Assembly: GCF_002632725.1 (NCBI RefSeq)
Contig: NZ_NJAI01000003.1
Coordinates: 1-64,000, forward strand
Direction: 5' to 3'
DNA from: Xenorhabdus hominickii
Lineage (GTDB): Bacteria > Pseudomonadota > Gammaproteobacteria > Enterobacterales > Enterobacteriaceae
DNA: 64,000 nucleotides
Position 1 is the stretch's first letter. The number at the start of each line of letters is the position of its first letter. Shown piece after piece: positions 7,539 to 16,283 of the stretch. The notes beneath the pieces are model-generated. The model saw only the letters and a program-made list of their open reading frames with translations. It did no database searches and was not told where the DNA came from. A program made the position numbers and the translations under genes.

Positions 7539-8534
7539 ATGAAGAAGAAACGCCCTGTTTTACAAGATGTTGCAGACCTCGTTGGGGTCACAAAAATGAC
7601 GGTCAGCCGTTTTCTGCGTAATCCTGATCAGGTTTCTGAAGCGTTGGGAAAACGGATCGCTGAGGCACTGGATAAATTGGGTTACATTCCGAATCGCGTA
7701 CCGGATATTCTTTCTAATTCTACCAGTCGTGCGATAGGTGTTTTGCTTCCTTCATTGACTAATCAGGTCTTTGCTGAGGTTATCCGTGGGATCGAACATG
7801 TCACTGATCGCAACGGCTATCAGACCATGCTTGCTCACTATGGTTATTCTCCCCAGAAAGAAGAAGAGCGTTTACTTTCCCTGCTTTCTTACAATATTGA
7901 TGGCCTGATTCTGGCAGAACGAACACATACGCCAAAAACGTTGAAGTTATTGCAGACCGCCGGTATTCCTGTGGTGGAACTGATGGACAGTGTATCACCT
8001 TGCCTTGATATCGCGGTCGGGATCGATAATTTTGAAGCAGCTCGCCAGATGACGGTGGCGATGATCGAACGCGGCTGCCATAACGTGATTTATCTCGGTG
8101 CGCGGCAGGATGAGCGAACATTGATCCGTTTGCAAGGGTTTGAAATGGCGATGCGCAGCGCTGGGCTTCAGCCGAGAAAAGTCATGACGCCAGCCAGTTC
8201 ATCCTATTCTCTCGGTGCTCAGCTTTTGCAGGAAACCCGCCAGAAATATCCCGAGGTTGATGGCCTGTTTTGCACGAATGATGATATCGCCATTGGTGCA
8301 GTTTTTGAGTGTCAGCGTCAGGGGATCAAAGTACCGGAAGAGATTGCGGTAGCGGGTTTTCATGGCCATGATATTGGTCAGGTAATGACACCAAAACTTG
8401 CCAGTGTACTGACCCCTCGTGATCAGATGGGGCGCAAGGCAGCAGAAGCTTTGCTTAGCCGTTTGAAAGATGAAAAATTGGAACAAACTCTGATTGATGT
8501 TGGATTTACCCTTTCATTGGGTGAAAGTGTTTAA
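7539..8534 (+). CDS. gntR: Gluconate repressor GntR (LacI family)
   Basis: 331 residues beginning MKKKRPVLQDVADLVGVTK, nearly the same as E. coli GntR throughout (TSRAIGVLLPSLTNQVFAEV, GFHGHDIGQVM, LASVLTPR). I start at 7539 by that alignment; an upstream TTG extends the frame without matching the family. No strong Shine-Dalgarno is visible. GntR represses gluconate uptake and phosphorylation genes and is released by gluconate. It lies directly upstream of gntK and gntU, and the GntR operators sit in the gap between. Confidence 0.92.
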   Translation: MKKKRPVLQDVADLVGVTKMTVSRFLRNPDQVSEALGKRIAEALDKLGYIPNRVPDILSNSTSRAIGVLLPSLTNQVFAEVIRGIEHVTDRNGYQTMLAHYGYSPQKEEERLLSLLSYNIDGLILAERTHTPKTLKLLQTAGIPVVELMDSVSPCLDIAVGIDNFEAARQMTVAMIERGCHNVIYLGARQDERTLIRLQGFEMAMRSAGLQPRKVMTPASSSYSLGAQLLQETRQKYPEVDGLFCTNDDIAIGAVFECQRQGIKVPEEIAVAGFHGHDIGQVMTPKLASVLTPRDQMGRKAAEALLSRLKDEKLEQTLIDVGFTLSLGESV

Positions 8535-8640
8535 TTTTTGTAGCCCAAAATGCTGCTTCCCCATCTTCAATTGCGATAAGCCTCACATTTTCCTTTTTTG
8601 GCAATCTTGATTGATTGCTCATCATCCTGCGCGACTGTTA

Positions 8641-8670
8641 ATGTTACCGGTAATAAGTTACCGGTAACAT
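8641..8670 (+). promoter_or_regulatory. Tandem GntR operators upstream of gntKU
   Basis: Two adjacent palindromes share the core TTACCGGTAA: ATGTTACCGGTAAT (8641-8654) and AGTTACCGGTAACAT (8656-8670). E. coli GntR sites have this type of TGTTACC-centred palindrome. They lie about 125 bases before gntK. The 15-base spacing between centres would put two dimers roughly 1.5 helical turns apart. Confidence 0.75.
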
Positions 8671-8794
8671 TTTTTGTGGGTAATACTTCGAATGTAATGC
8701 TTAGAAGTTAATGCTCAGAAGGTAATACTTCATCGTTAAAATTTTGCAGGTAAGTCACAGACATAGCAGCAAGCTCTGCGCAAAGGAGTTTTAT

Positions 8795-9352
8795 ATGAGC
8801 GATACCCAGCAGCTTAACCATGTTTTTGTATTGATGGGGGTATCAGGCAGCGGTAAGTCTGCGGTTGCCAATGGTGTGGCCCGAAAACTTGGTGCCGCAT
8901 TTCTGGATGGGGATTTTCTTCACCCTCGTACCAATATTACGAAAATGGCACAAGGCCATGCCTTAAATGATGATGACCGTCAGCCTTGGCTGAAAGCGCT
9001 CAACGATGCCATTTTCGCTATGCAGCGTACTAATCATGTCTCCCTTCTTGTGTGCTCCGCATTGAAAAAAAACTATCGGGATATGCTGCGCGATGGCAAT
9101 AAAAATCTGTCATTTCTCTATATGAAAGGTGACTTTGATTTAATTGAAAGCCGTCTGAAAGCGCGTAAGGGGCACTTTTTCAAACCACAAATGTTGATCT
9201 CGCAATTTGAGACGCTGGAAGAGCCGACCAGCGATGAAAAAGATGTCCATCGTATTGATATCGGGCCTGCTCTTGATGACGTGATTAAAAACACAATAAA
9301 AACGATTGATCGTATCCAATCCATTGACCGTATTAGCGAGGGGCATCAATGA
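8795..9352 (+). CDS. gntK: Gluconokinase GntK
   Basis: 185 residues starting MSDTQQLNHVFVLMGVSGSG. I use the ATG at 8795 because AAAGGAG sits just upstream. The Walker A motif GVSGSGKS lies near residue 20, and LDGDFLHPRTNITKM and CSALKKNYRD are family motifs. It phosphorylates gluconate to 6-phosphogluconate in the cytoplasm, feeding the pentose phosphate or Entner-Doudoroff route. It overlaps gntU by four bases (ATGA), and both lie under the paired GntR operators. Confidence 0.9.
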   Translation: MSDTQQLNHVFVLMGVSGSGKSAVANGVARKLGAAFLDGDFLHPRTNITKMAQGHALNDDDRQPWLKALNDAIFAMQRTNHVSLLVCSALKKNYRDMLRDGNKNLSFLYMKGDFDLIESRLKARKGHFFKPQMLISQFETLEEPTSDEKDVHRIDIGPALDDVIKNTIKTIDRIQSIDRISEGHQ

Positions 9353-10686
9353 GTACATTCACTCTGGTTCTGACGGCTGTCGGCTCTGTTCTCTTATTAT
9401 TATTTTTGGTGATGAAAGTCCGGATGCACGCTTTTATTGCCTTAATGTTGGTTTCAATTGGTGCAGGAGTTTTTTCTGGTATGCCACTGGAAAAAATCAC
9501 TCAGACCATGCAAAACGGTATGGCTGGCACCTTGGGATTTCTCGCAGTTGTTGTGGCGTTGGGGGCAATGTTTGGCAAAATTTTGCATGAAACAGGAGCG
9601 CTCGACCAGATTGCTGTGAAGCTGCTGGGCAGTTTTGGGGAAAAACGGGCGAACTACGCATTGGGCGTCGCAGGGCTGATCTGCGCATTACCACTATTTT
9701 TTGATGTTGCAGTTGTATTGTTGATTGGTGTGGTATTTGCCGTTGCACGTCGTACCAGTGGTAATGTTGTGAAATTGGCGCTCCCACTGTTTGCAGGGGT
9801 TGCAGCAGCGGCCGCGTTTCTGGTTCCGGGGCCGACTCCCATGATGCTGGCATCTCAAATGGGGGCTGATTTTGGTTGGATGATCCTGATTGGACTGAGC
9901 GCAGCGATCCCCAGCATGTTACTGGCTGGCCCGATCTACGGTAACTTTATCAGCAAATATGTGACGCTGGATTTACCTAAAGATTTAAGTATGCCGAGCC
10001 TTGGCAAAAGCCAGATGCCTTCTTTTGGATTCAGCTTGGCGCTGGTGCTGTTCCCGCTGGTGTTGGTGGGGTTGAAAACCATTGGGGCGCGTTTTGTTGA
10101 TCAACAATCGACGCTATACCATTGGCTGGAATTCATCGGTCATCCTTTCAGCGCGATTTTGATTGCGTGTCTGGTAGCGATTTATGGTCTGGCCATTCGT
10201 CGTGGCATGAGCAAAGAGAAAGTGATGGATGTCTGCTCTTCGGCGATCCAACCTGCGGGGATTATCCTATTGGTAACCGGCGCTGGTGGTGTCTTCAAAC
10301 AAGTGTTGATTGACTCCGGTGTTGGGCCTGCATTGGGTAATGCGTTGGTTGGTGCCGGCCTGCCCATTGCAGTGGCCTGTTTTATTCTGTCGGGTGCGGT
10401 TCGCGTGATCCAAGGTTCGGCGACGGTGGCTTGCCTGACCACGGTGGGACTGGTTCTGCCGGTGATTGGTGAACTGGGTTATTCCGGTGCGCAAATGGCT
10501 GCATTATCAGTGTGTATTGCTGGTGGCTCTTTGGTACTGAGCCATGTAAATGACTCGGGTTTCTGGTTGTTCGGTAAATTTACCGGCGCGACAGAAGCAC
10601 AGACGCTGAAAACCTGGACGATGATGGAAACCATTCTGGGTACAACCGGCGCAATTGTGGGCATGATCTACTTCGCAATGCTGTGA
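9349..10686 (+). CDS. gntU: Gluconate permease GntU
   Basis: 445 residues, about 12 membrane segments, aligning closely with E. coli GntU from the first residues (LTLVLTAVGSVLLLLFLVMK-type start) to the end. GTLGFLAVVVALGAMFGKIL, PLFAGVAAAAAFLVPGPTP and RVIQGSATVACLTTVGLV are family signatures. It is a gluconate:H+ symporter of the GntP family (GntU is the low-affinity member in E. coli). Translation is coupled to gntK by the ATGA overlap. A strong terminator follows. Confidence 0.9.
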   Translation: MSTFTLVLTAVGSVLLLLFLVMKVRMHAFIALMLVSIGAGVFSGMPLEKITQTMQNGMAGTLGFLAVVVALGAMFGKILHETGALDQIAVKLLGSFGEKRANYALGVAGLICALPLFFDVAVVLLIGVVFAVARRTSGNVVKLALPLFAGVAAAAAFLVPGPTPMMLASQMGADFGWMILIGLSAAIPSMLLAGPIYGNFISKYVTLDLPKDLSMPSLGKSQMPSFGFSLALVLFPLVLVGLKTIGARFVDQQSTLYHWLEFIGHPFSAILIACLVAIYGLAIRRGMSKEKVMDVCSSAIQPAGIILLVTGAGGVFKQVLIDSGVGPALGNALVGAGLPIAVACFILSGAVRVIQGSATVACLTTVGLVLPVIGELGYSGAQMAALSVCIAGGSLVLSHVNDSGFWLFGKFTGATEAQTLKTWTMMETILGTTGAIVGMIYFAML

Positions 10687-10714
10687 TGTGCTAAGTCTTT
10701 TTGAGCGATTGCTA

Positions 10715-10750
10715 ACGGCACCTTATGATTGATTAAGGTGCCGTTTTTTT
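10715..10750 (+). terminator. Rho-independent terminator after gntU
   Basis: The perfect 11-base stem ACGGCACCTTA / TAAGGTGCCGT around an eight-base loop is followed by a run of T. It lies about 30 bases after the gntU stop codon. Confidence 0.9.
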
Positions 10751-10871
10751 ATTAATTCTTCTCAGTTCTCGGCATCATTGTTGTTGTTCCTATAATCAGA
10801 TTATCAGTCATTGATTTATAGTTAGGAAAACGCGATGGCGTGAGAGTCATTTATTACTACAAATTAGTACA

Positions 10872-10905
10872 AAGAAGCATGTAGAAAATGTCCAACATGC
10901 TTCTT
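10872..10905 (-). terminator. Hairpin at the 3' end of the pat/ape operon
   Basis: Perfect inverted repeat AAGAAGCATGT / ACATGCTTCTT with a 12-base loop, ending 11 bases before the stop of the leftward operon. The minus-strand side continues with a short T-rich stretch, so it can act as that operon's terminator. The plus-strand side also has TCGTTTTAATTT. Confidence 0.6.
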
Positions 10906-10916
10906 GTCGTTTTAAT

Positions 10917-12140
10917 TTATTGCCCAACCAAACCCATAAACTGCTGATAAAGCGCTTCCGCACTGCGTTCATAACCGGCGGCAGAAAGGTGAACGTAGTC
11001 AGAGCGTGCTAGGTTTTGCTGTTCCCAGCCTCTGACTGAACATGGCCCACCCATGTATTCCCGCCAATCCCAGAACAAGGTGCGCTGTTTTCTGGCAACG
11101 TCTTGCTGAATTTGAATCACATTATTGAGCAAGGCTGGTTGCTGTTCGCTACAGTTTGCTGCCGTTTTATTTTTCAGTGAGTCATTCGGCCCAATCAGCA
11201 AGATAACGGCTTGCGGTATTGTTCTGCGAATATCTTGCACTTTGGATGTCAGATCGTTCTGATAAGCAGCTAAATCGAGAGAATCATTAAAGGCTTCATT
11301 AGTGCCATAAGCGAAGATCACCAAATCCGGCTTCATCTGAGCCAGCGTATCGATCCACTGCGACTGCCATTTATCCAGCATATTAATGGTGGCCCCATTA
11401 ATTCCCAGTGCAGATAGCATGATGCCGGGGCTTTGACGTTTTATCAGCCATCCACCGATTTTTAATTGAGTATCCTGCGGGTAGAGATTGATTGGGAATG
11501 TGACACTTTTTTCTGGCGAGAAACGCCATTCACTTTGCGTGGCAGGTAGATTCCATAATCGCATTGACGTAGTTTGGGCCTTGATTTGTGTTGCCTCATG
11601 GGATTGATAGAGCGCACTGACCCAGTATTTATCAAGGCTGGAGGGCGATAAATCCATCCGTAATGTACTGTTGGTATTCTCTGGAACGGCAATAAATCCA
11701 CCCAGCGGATAATCTGCGCGATTGTCTTTCCGGCTGCTTGAAAGCCACCAGCCAGTTTTATCGCCACTAAATTGCACGGTGGCGTTACGCTGGCCGGGAA
11801 TATTCATGGGGCTGATAAAACCCGGCCCTGCATCACCGTAACGATTCTGCAATAAACTGCGTAGCTTGCCGGTAAAGAAATCGGCAGCAGTGTGTGAATC
11901 ACCCAGCTGCGCAAAATGAAGCTGTCGAGAGTCGCTATGACGCAATTTGTCTGCCAGCAATATGAGATTAGGATCGCCAAAATCCGTCAGTTGTTGCTGA
12001 CGGTGCATTTGCGTGATTTGGCGATCTGATGAGAGAGTCGATTTATTCCCTTGGCATGATAACAGGCTTATAGAGAGCGCGATAACGAGACCAGCACCCA
12101 CTACCCGATAAAACCCGCGGAACAATTTAAATGGTTTCAT
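10917..12140 (-). CDS. ape1: Ape1-like SGNH O-acetyl-peptidoglycan esterase lipoprotein
   Basis: 407 residues with a lipoprotein signal (LSISLLSC, Cys29). Catalytic blocks are GDSHTA (Ser82), YGTNEAF, and DYVHLS (Asp381, His384). The length, the Ser near residue 80, the D-x-x-H near the C-terminus and the beta-rich insert between them match Ape1 of Neisseria, which removes O-acetyl groups from MurNAc so lytic enzymes can act. That comparison is from family knowledge. It is the last gene of a leftward operon after PatA- and PatB-like genes, overlapping the upstream gene by 14 bases. The lipid anchor suggests an outer-membrane, periplasm-facing position. An unspecific GDSL lipase is the alternative. 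Confidence 0.65.
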   Translation of the reverse strand: MKPFKLFRGFYRVVGAGLVIALSISLLSCQGNKSTLSSDRQITQMHRQQQLTDFGDPNLILLADKLRHSDSRQLHFAQLGDSHTAADFFTGKLRSLLQNRYGDAGPGFISPMNIPGQRNATVQFSGDKTGWWLSSSRKDNRADYPLGGFIAVPENTNSTLRMDLSPSSLDKYWVSALYQSHEATQIKAQTTSMRLWNLPATQSEWRFSPEKSVTFPINLYPQDTQLKIGGWLIKRQSPGIMLSALGINGATINMLDKWQSQWIDTLAQMKPDLVIFAYGTNEAFNDSLDLAAYQNDLTSKVQDIRRTIPQAVILLIGPNDSLKNKTAANCSEQQPALLNNVIQIQQDVARKQRTLFWDWREYMGGPCSVRGWEQQNLARSDYVHLSAAGYERSAEALYQQFMGLVGQ

Positions 12141-13266
12141 CTTCTTTCGCTGGCTCCTGAATAAATGTGATTAATGAAAATAAATAGTTAGCGATGGTCT
12201 GTTGTCCAGTCAAACTGAAATGAATACCGTCACCGCTTCGGAGTTTGATCGTACTGCTGCCATCACCGATATAATCTGAATAATTATCTGATTTATATTT
12301 GAACATATCATTAGCAGCAACATAGATCTCGCCTATTTTGGTTACCTCTGACTGATATAATTTATTTAGGTAAATCATGTTGTTAGATAGTTTCTTTTGG
12401 CGCATATTCGGAGGGCCAACCCAAATGACATTCACTTGATACTGTTGCGCGTTATTTAAAATGGTTTCGACTCTTTGGCGATACAGATTTTCCCAGTCTT
12501 CACTTGCGAATTTCAAATAAGCGCTTCCACGTTTTGATGGTATATCCCACGGATCATTCGGGCCTAAAAATACCACGACCAATTTAACATCAGGATTGTC
12601 TCTTAACGCATTACTGATCGTTTTCGGCCAATCAAAGAATCCGGGATAAGACAACCCTGTACTTTGCTTACTTAAATTAATACTGGAAATCCCATATTCC
12701 TGGTAAAGACGACGTTTTAAGTGTGGGGCAACGCCCTGCATCATTGAATCACCGACAAATAACGCTTTATCTTTTACTCCCAAGCTGACGTGAGTTTTCT
12801 GGACAATTTTAATGACGGGATTGTGTTCTGATCCATTTTGGCGCAAGGGAGACTGAACGAGTCTAATATCCTTTTTCAGTAATTCAGGAAATGTAAAAGA
12901 GATATTTTCAATGGGATGCACATAACCTTCCAGAAAGCGCAACCCAACCTGAAATTCAGGAGGAAATATCTCTCGGGTTTGATGACTGTTCATCGGTTGC
13001 TGAGATTGATTATTCTGATATTTACCTCTTGCATATGCAATAAACGTCTCACTGGCAGAAATGGTACCTTGTTGCATATTACTGCCTAAATCCCACCAAG
13101 GCTCCCCTTTGAGGGATGTCCAAGGGCTATTGCGGTGATATTTCTGTTGCCAGAAATTATCCAACGAACTTTGATTCAACCAGATCAGCAGCAAACAAGT
13201 CAAAGTAATAACAAAAATCACTTGTCCGACTTTCTTAAGATTAGATGTAGATTCAGAAATTGGCAT
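12127..13266 (-). CDS. patB: PatB-like SGNH/DUF459 periplasmic O-acetyltransferase
   Basis: 379 residues with one N-terminal membrane anchor (VIFVITLTCLLLIWL) and a periplasmic SGNH domain. Blocks are FVGDSMMQGV (nucleophile Ser), FLGPNDPW and DGIHFSLTG (catalytic Asp and His). The central part (DWENLYRQRVETILNNA and VIWVGPPNMRQKK) is DUF459-type. In peptidoglycan O-acetylation systems, PatA moves acetyl groups across the membrane and PatB attaches them to MurNAc. It overlaps the MBOAT gene by 14 bases and the Ape1-like gene by 14 bases, a tight three-gene unit. Modification of another cell-surface glycan is the alternative. Confidence 0.6.
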   Translation of the reverse strand: MPISESTSNLKKVGQVIFVITLTCLLLIWLNQSSLDNFWQQKYHRNSPWTSLKGEPWWDLGSNMQQGTISASETFIAYARGKYQNNQSQQPMNSHQTREIFPPEFQVGLRFLEGYVHPIENISFTFPELLKKDIRLVQSPLRQNGSEHNPVIKIVQKTHVSLGVKDKALFVGDSMMQGVAPHLKRRLYQEYGISSINLSKQSTGLSYPGFFDWPKTISNALRDNPDVKLVVVFLGPNDPWDIPSKRGSAYLKFASEDWENLYRQRVETILNNAQQYQVNVIWVGPPNMRQKKLSNNMIYLNKLYQSEVTKIGEIYVAANDMFKYKSDNYSDYIGDGSSTIKLRSGDGIHFSLTGQQTIANYLFSLITFIQEPAKEDETI

Positions 13267-14674
13267 AGATAAATCCCGGCATTCCAGAAGGTGACAGCAT
13301 AAATACCAAAGTAAGGATCAGGACTAGAGGAATTGGATAATAAACCCAAGCGATCATATTGTGATTCTTTTCCATTTTGCTTCTGAGACTCACCAGCCAC
13401 GGGTAGACAATAAAGAACCCCCAGAAAGCCATTAACAGTGATCCACTGGAGAGCAGCGCCATGAAAATATCCCCAGAGAACAATTGATTTAATACGGCAA
13501 GAGCGTCATTAAAGGTTGGACTACGGAAAAACACCCATGCAAAACAGACAAAATGGAATGTCACCACACGGGATAAAAATAACGATATGGAAGCCATTAC
13601 CTGTGACTTATTTTGTGTTTTGGAGGCAGATAACAGGGCATTTTTAATATTTTGGAGAATTAATCCTAAGCCATGAATAGCTCCCCAAATGATAAAGGTG
13701 AGACCTGCCCCGTGCCACAGACCTGAAATTACCATGGCTGCGAACATATTCAGGTTCTTGCGAAATACGCCTTTTTTGTTGCCGCCGAGTGGAATGTAAA
13801 CATAGTCACGGATAAACGTTGACAGGCTGATATGCCAGCGTCGCCAAAATACCTGTAAATTTTCGGCAAGATAAGGAGCATCGAAATTACGTGGTACACG
13901 GAAGCCTAATAGCAGGGCAATACCGGTGACGAGATCGGTATAGCCAGAAAAGTTAAAGTAGATATTCCAAGCGTAAGCATAAATTGCTACGAGGACTTGT
14001 CCGGCATGGTGGCTGGTTGGGTCTTCAAAAACGGGATTAACAAAATTTTCAGAGAGTGTCGAGCTGAGTAAAAAAAGTTTTGTAATAGCAAATGCGATCA
14101 ATAACAGGGCTTTGAATGGCTCAAACAATATTCTGGATGGAGCCTGAATCTGTGGCAGAAAATCTTTAGCCCGATTGATTGGCCCCGCGACGATGCTGGG
14201 GAAAAAACAAAGATACAAAATAACATCGGGTAGTGGAGCGGGTGTGAGTTCTTTCTTGCAGACTGATACGACATAGCTGACCGAATGGAAGGCATAGAAT
14301 GACAGCCCTAACGGCATCAACAATTCAAGTACAGGTAATTCCACAGTGAAGCCAATATTAGCAAGTGATTGTTGGATAGCTTCTTGGAAGAAAGAGTAAT
14401 ATTTGAAGGCGGTGAAACAGCCGAGAATACCGAATGTCAGTAGAGTGAATATGATTTTATTGGATAAATAACGGCTGAAAATATTCGCCAAAAAGTAAAT
14501 AAATAGGGTATAGGCGAATAAAATGTAGGCGAAATTTGCTGAAAAAGAGAATATAAATAAATAACTAACTAAAATTAATAAGCCATTCTGTATCTTTGGG
14601 GCTTTTTGTAAAAGCCAATAGACAACAAGCAGAATAACAAACGTTCCAAGAAACTCAAAAGAAAAGAAATTCAT
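13253..14674 (-). CDS. patA: PatA-like MBOAT O-acetyltransferase
   Basis: 473 residues, a polytopic MBOAT protein of the AlgI/DltB/PatA type. Signatures are FFPSIVAGPINRAKDF, WNIYFNFSGYTDLVTG, FWRRWHISLSTFIRDYVYIP and the active-site histidine in SGLWHGAGLTF near residue 319. It carries acetyl groups from the cytoplasm to the periplasm for a partner transferase. Followed by PatB- and Ape1-like genes with overlapping ends, it fits peptidoglycan O-acetylation, which protects against lysozyme. AlgI-type alginate acetylation is unlikely because no alginate genes adjoin. The operon promoter should lie in 14690-14870. Confidence 0.7.
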   Translation of the reverse strand: MNFFSFEFLGTFVILLVVYWLLQKAPKIQNGLLILVSYLFIFSFSANFAYILFAYTLFIYFLANIFSRYLSNKIIFTLLTFGILGCFTAFKYYSFFQEAIQQSLANIGFTVELPVLELLMPLGLSFYAFHSVSYVVSVCKKELTPAPLPDVILYLCFFPSIVAGPINRAKDFLPQIQAPSRILFEPFKALLLIAFAITKLFLLSSTLSENFVNPVFEDPTSHHAGQVLVAIYAYAWNIYFNFSGYTDLVTGIALLLGFRVPRNFDAPYLAENLQVFWRRWHISLSTFIRDYVYIPLGGNKKGVFRKNLNMFAAMVISGLWHGAGLTFIIWGAIHGLGLILQNIKNALLSASKTQNKSQVMASISLFLSRVVTFHFVCFAWVFFRSPTFNDALAVLNQLFSGDIFMALLSSGSLLMAFWGFFIVYPWLVSLRSKMEKNHNMIAWVYYPIPLVLILTLVFMLSPSGMPGFIYANF

Positions 14675-14871
14675 ATTAGGCTCTGGTTAACCATTTATCG
14701 TTGGGACAAGTCGTGTAATTATGGGGGATATTATAGTATGGAAATTACATGTATCTACAACAGGTAATAGAGAGGAATAGTTATAAAAATAATCCACCTT
14801 GTAATTAATACAAAGTGGATTTTTGGGCGAGTATACAGGTGATCTGATGTCTTTATTGTTTAATAATGGGC

Positions 14872-15000
14872 TATATCTTTCATCTTTCAAGTTGTCTCTG
14901 GGGTGGTTGCGCTTATTTTCCAGTCATAAATCAACTATGTGACCCGATAGATGTGACTCGTGATTCATGCTGCGCTTAAACTTGAAATTCATTGGGTATA
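14872..15000. repeat. ERIC/IRU-like palindromic repeat (129 bp)
   Basis: The ends are an imperfect inverted pair: TATATCTTTCATCTTTCAAG on the left, and on the right GCGCTTAAACTTGAAATTC followed by ATTGGGTATA. The same ends bound the elements at 25498-25624 and 44186-44289. Length and internal TGGGG/CCCA-type palindrome fit the ERIC (IRU) class of about 127 bp. It fills most of the 400-base gap between patA and the bax-like gene. Confidence 0.55.
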
Positions 15001-15081
15001 ATATTAAACAAAACATAATTTTTAGCATGTTATCCTTAACATAATCTCTTTTAAAGATTATTTCTGGTACATTACCCGAAT

Positions 15082-15855
15082 TTATTCGAGAGTAAATTCC
15101 TGTACCTGTGAAATCAGACTCTTGTTACCATTAAATACCTGATGCAAATAGCGATTATAAGCCGTACCCAGTTCGGAATAACCGTTGAGGTTATCGATCA
15201 GTTTACTGGTATTCAGTGGTTTCTGGGCCGTCCTCTGTTTTGCACGTGACGAACGCAGTGACTCATAGGCACGGTGCGTATTCATATTTTTCATATAAGC
15301 AACGACAGAATCATTGATGTTGCTGTAAACAGAATAACCTTTGATTTTTCCTTTCGCTTTGCCACAAGAAGCGCAACGCATACCAAACAGGTTATTATTT
15401 TTCTGGGCCAGCGTTGAGGTTCCCCAGCCGGATTCTGCGGCTGCCTGAGTGGCAACAAAGTGGGTTGGTATAATGTCAACCCGGCTTAGCACTTTGTTCC
15501 AATTGACCTGTTTTGGTGAATGGCAGGTCATTTTGTAATCCATGCAGATCTTTTTCAATTGATTGATATCCTGTGCAGACCAGTTATGTTTTTTCTGGTG
15601 TGACAGGAGCCATTTGCGGTCTTGCATAATCTTTTGATTATGCTGATCAATTACAGGGACAATAATATTTAAAAACGCTTTCTTCCGAGGTGTACCTGAA
15701 GGGTATTTTCGCAAGTCAGGCAAATTTATTTGAATGCCATTGTGATAGTACTCTTTCATTTGTGAGGTACTGGTCGAAGCATAGCTCAGACCGGTAAAAA
15801 TTAATGAGATAAAGAAAGCGAAGACCGCAGTTGTCCTCATCATTCGAGAGGGCAT
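15082..15855 (-). CDS. bax: Bax-like secreted glucosaminidase
   Basis: 257 residues with a signal peptide ending near SYA (about residue 26), and GAGGAGA before the ATG. The glucosaminidase domain has the motif THFVATQAAAESGWGTS with the catalytic glutamate, then NNLFGMRC and SVVAYMKNMNTHRAYESLR. This is the organisation of E. coli Bax and related N-acetylglucosaminidases that cleave peptidoglycan in the periplasm. CASCGKAKGK is a small Cys-containing insertion in the loop after FGMRC. It is monocistronic and leftward. Proximity to the O-acetylation operon is suggestive only. Confidence 0.8.
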   Translation of the reverse strand: MPSRMMRTTAVFAFFISLIFTGLSYASTSTSQMKEYYHNGIQINLPDLRKYPSGTPRKKAFLNIIVPVIDQHNQKIMQDRKWLLSHQKKHNWSAQDINQLKKICMDYKMTCHSPKQVNWNKVLSRVDIIPTHFVATQAAAESGWGTSTLAQKNNNLFGMRCASCGKAKGKIKGYSVYSNINDSVVAYMKNMNTHRAYESLRSSRAKQRTAQKPLNTSKLIDNLNGYSELGTAYNRYLHQVFNGNKSLISQVQEFTLE

Positions 15856-16283
15856 TTGCTTCTCCTCGTTTTATTAATCTGGATAAAAAACACACGAATA
15901 TTAGCAGAACAAAACCTATGTGGCTACTATTATCCGTCATTGATAAGATTCATTTCTGTGATGAAGCATAGCACCCTACTGATAAATACCTATAGTTTTT
16001 ATTTTGTATGGTAAATTAATGTAATGATTATTAGGATTTTATTTTGTGCATTGCGTTATTAATAAAATATTTATTCTTGATATTGTTATCAATTCATAGT
16101 TTGTGTTAATGGCTGATGGTTTAACGTAATGTTATTAAAGATTAATTTCTTATCTTGTTTTATTGTTATTATTTTTTATTTGAGTGTTATTTTCTTTAAT
16201 ATCATTATTTGTGATTTATTTTTATATTTTATACTAAAAATAGTGGTAATGGAATTTTTAAATCTATAAATTTGGACGATATT
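15856..16283. other. 428-bp AT-rich intergenic region
   Basis: Very AT-rich DNA between the bax-like gene and the duplicated membrane protein gene. It must hold the bax promoter (near 15870-15960) and the end of the leftward gene. I see no open frame of note, no strong hairpin and no repeat element. Confidence 0.5.
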
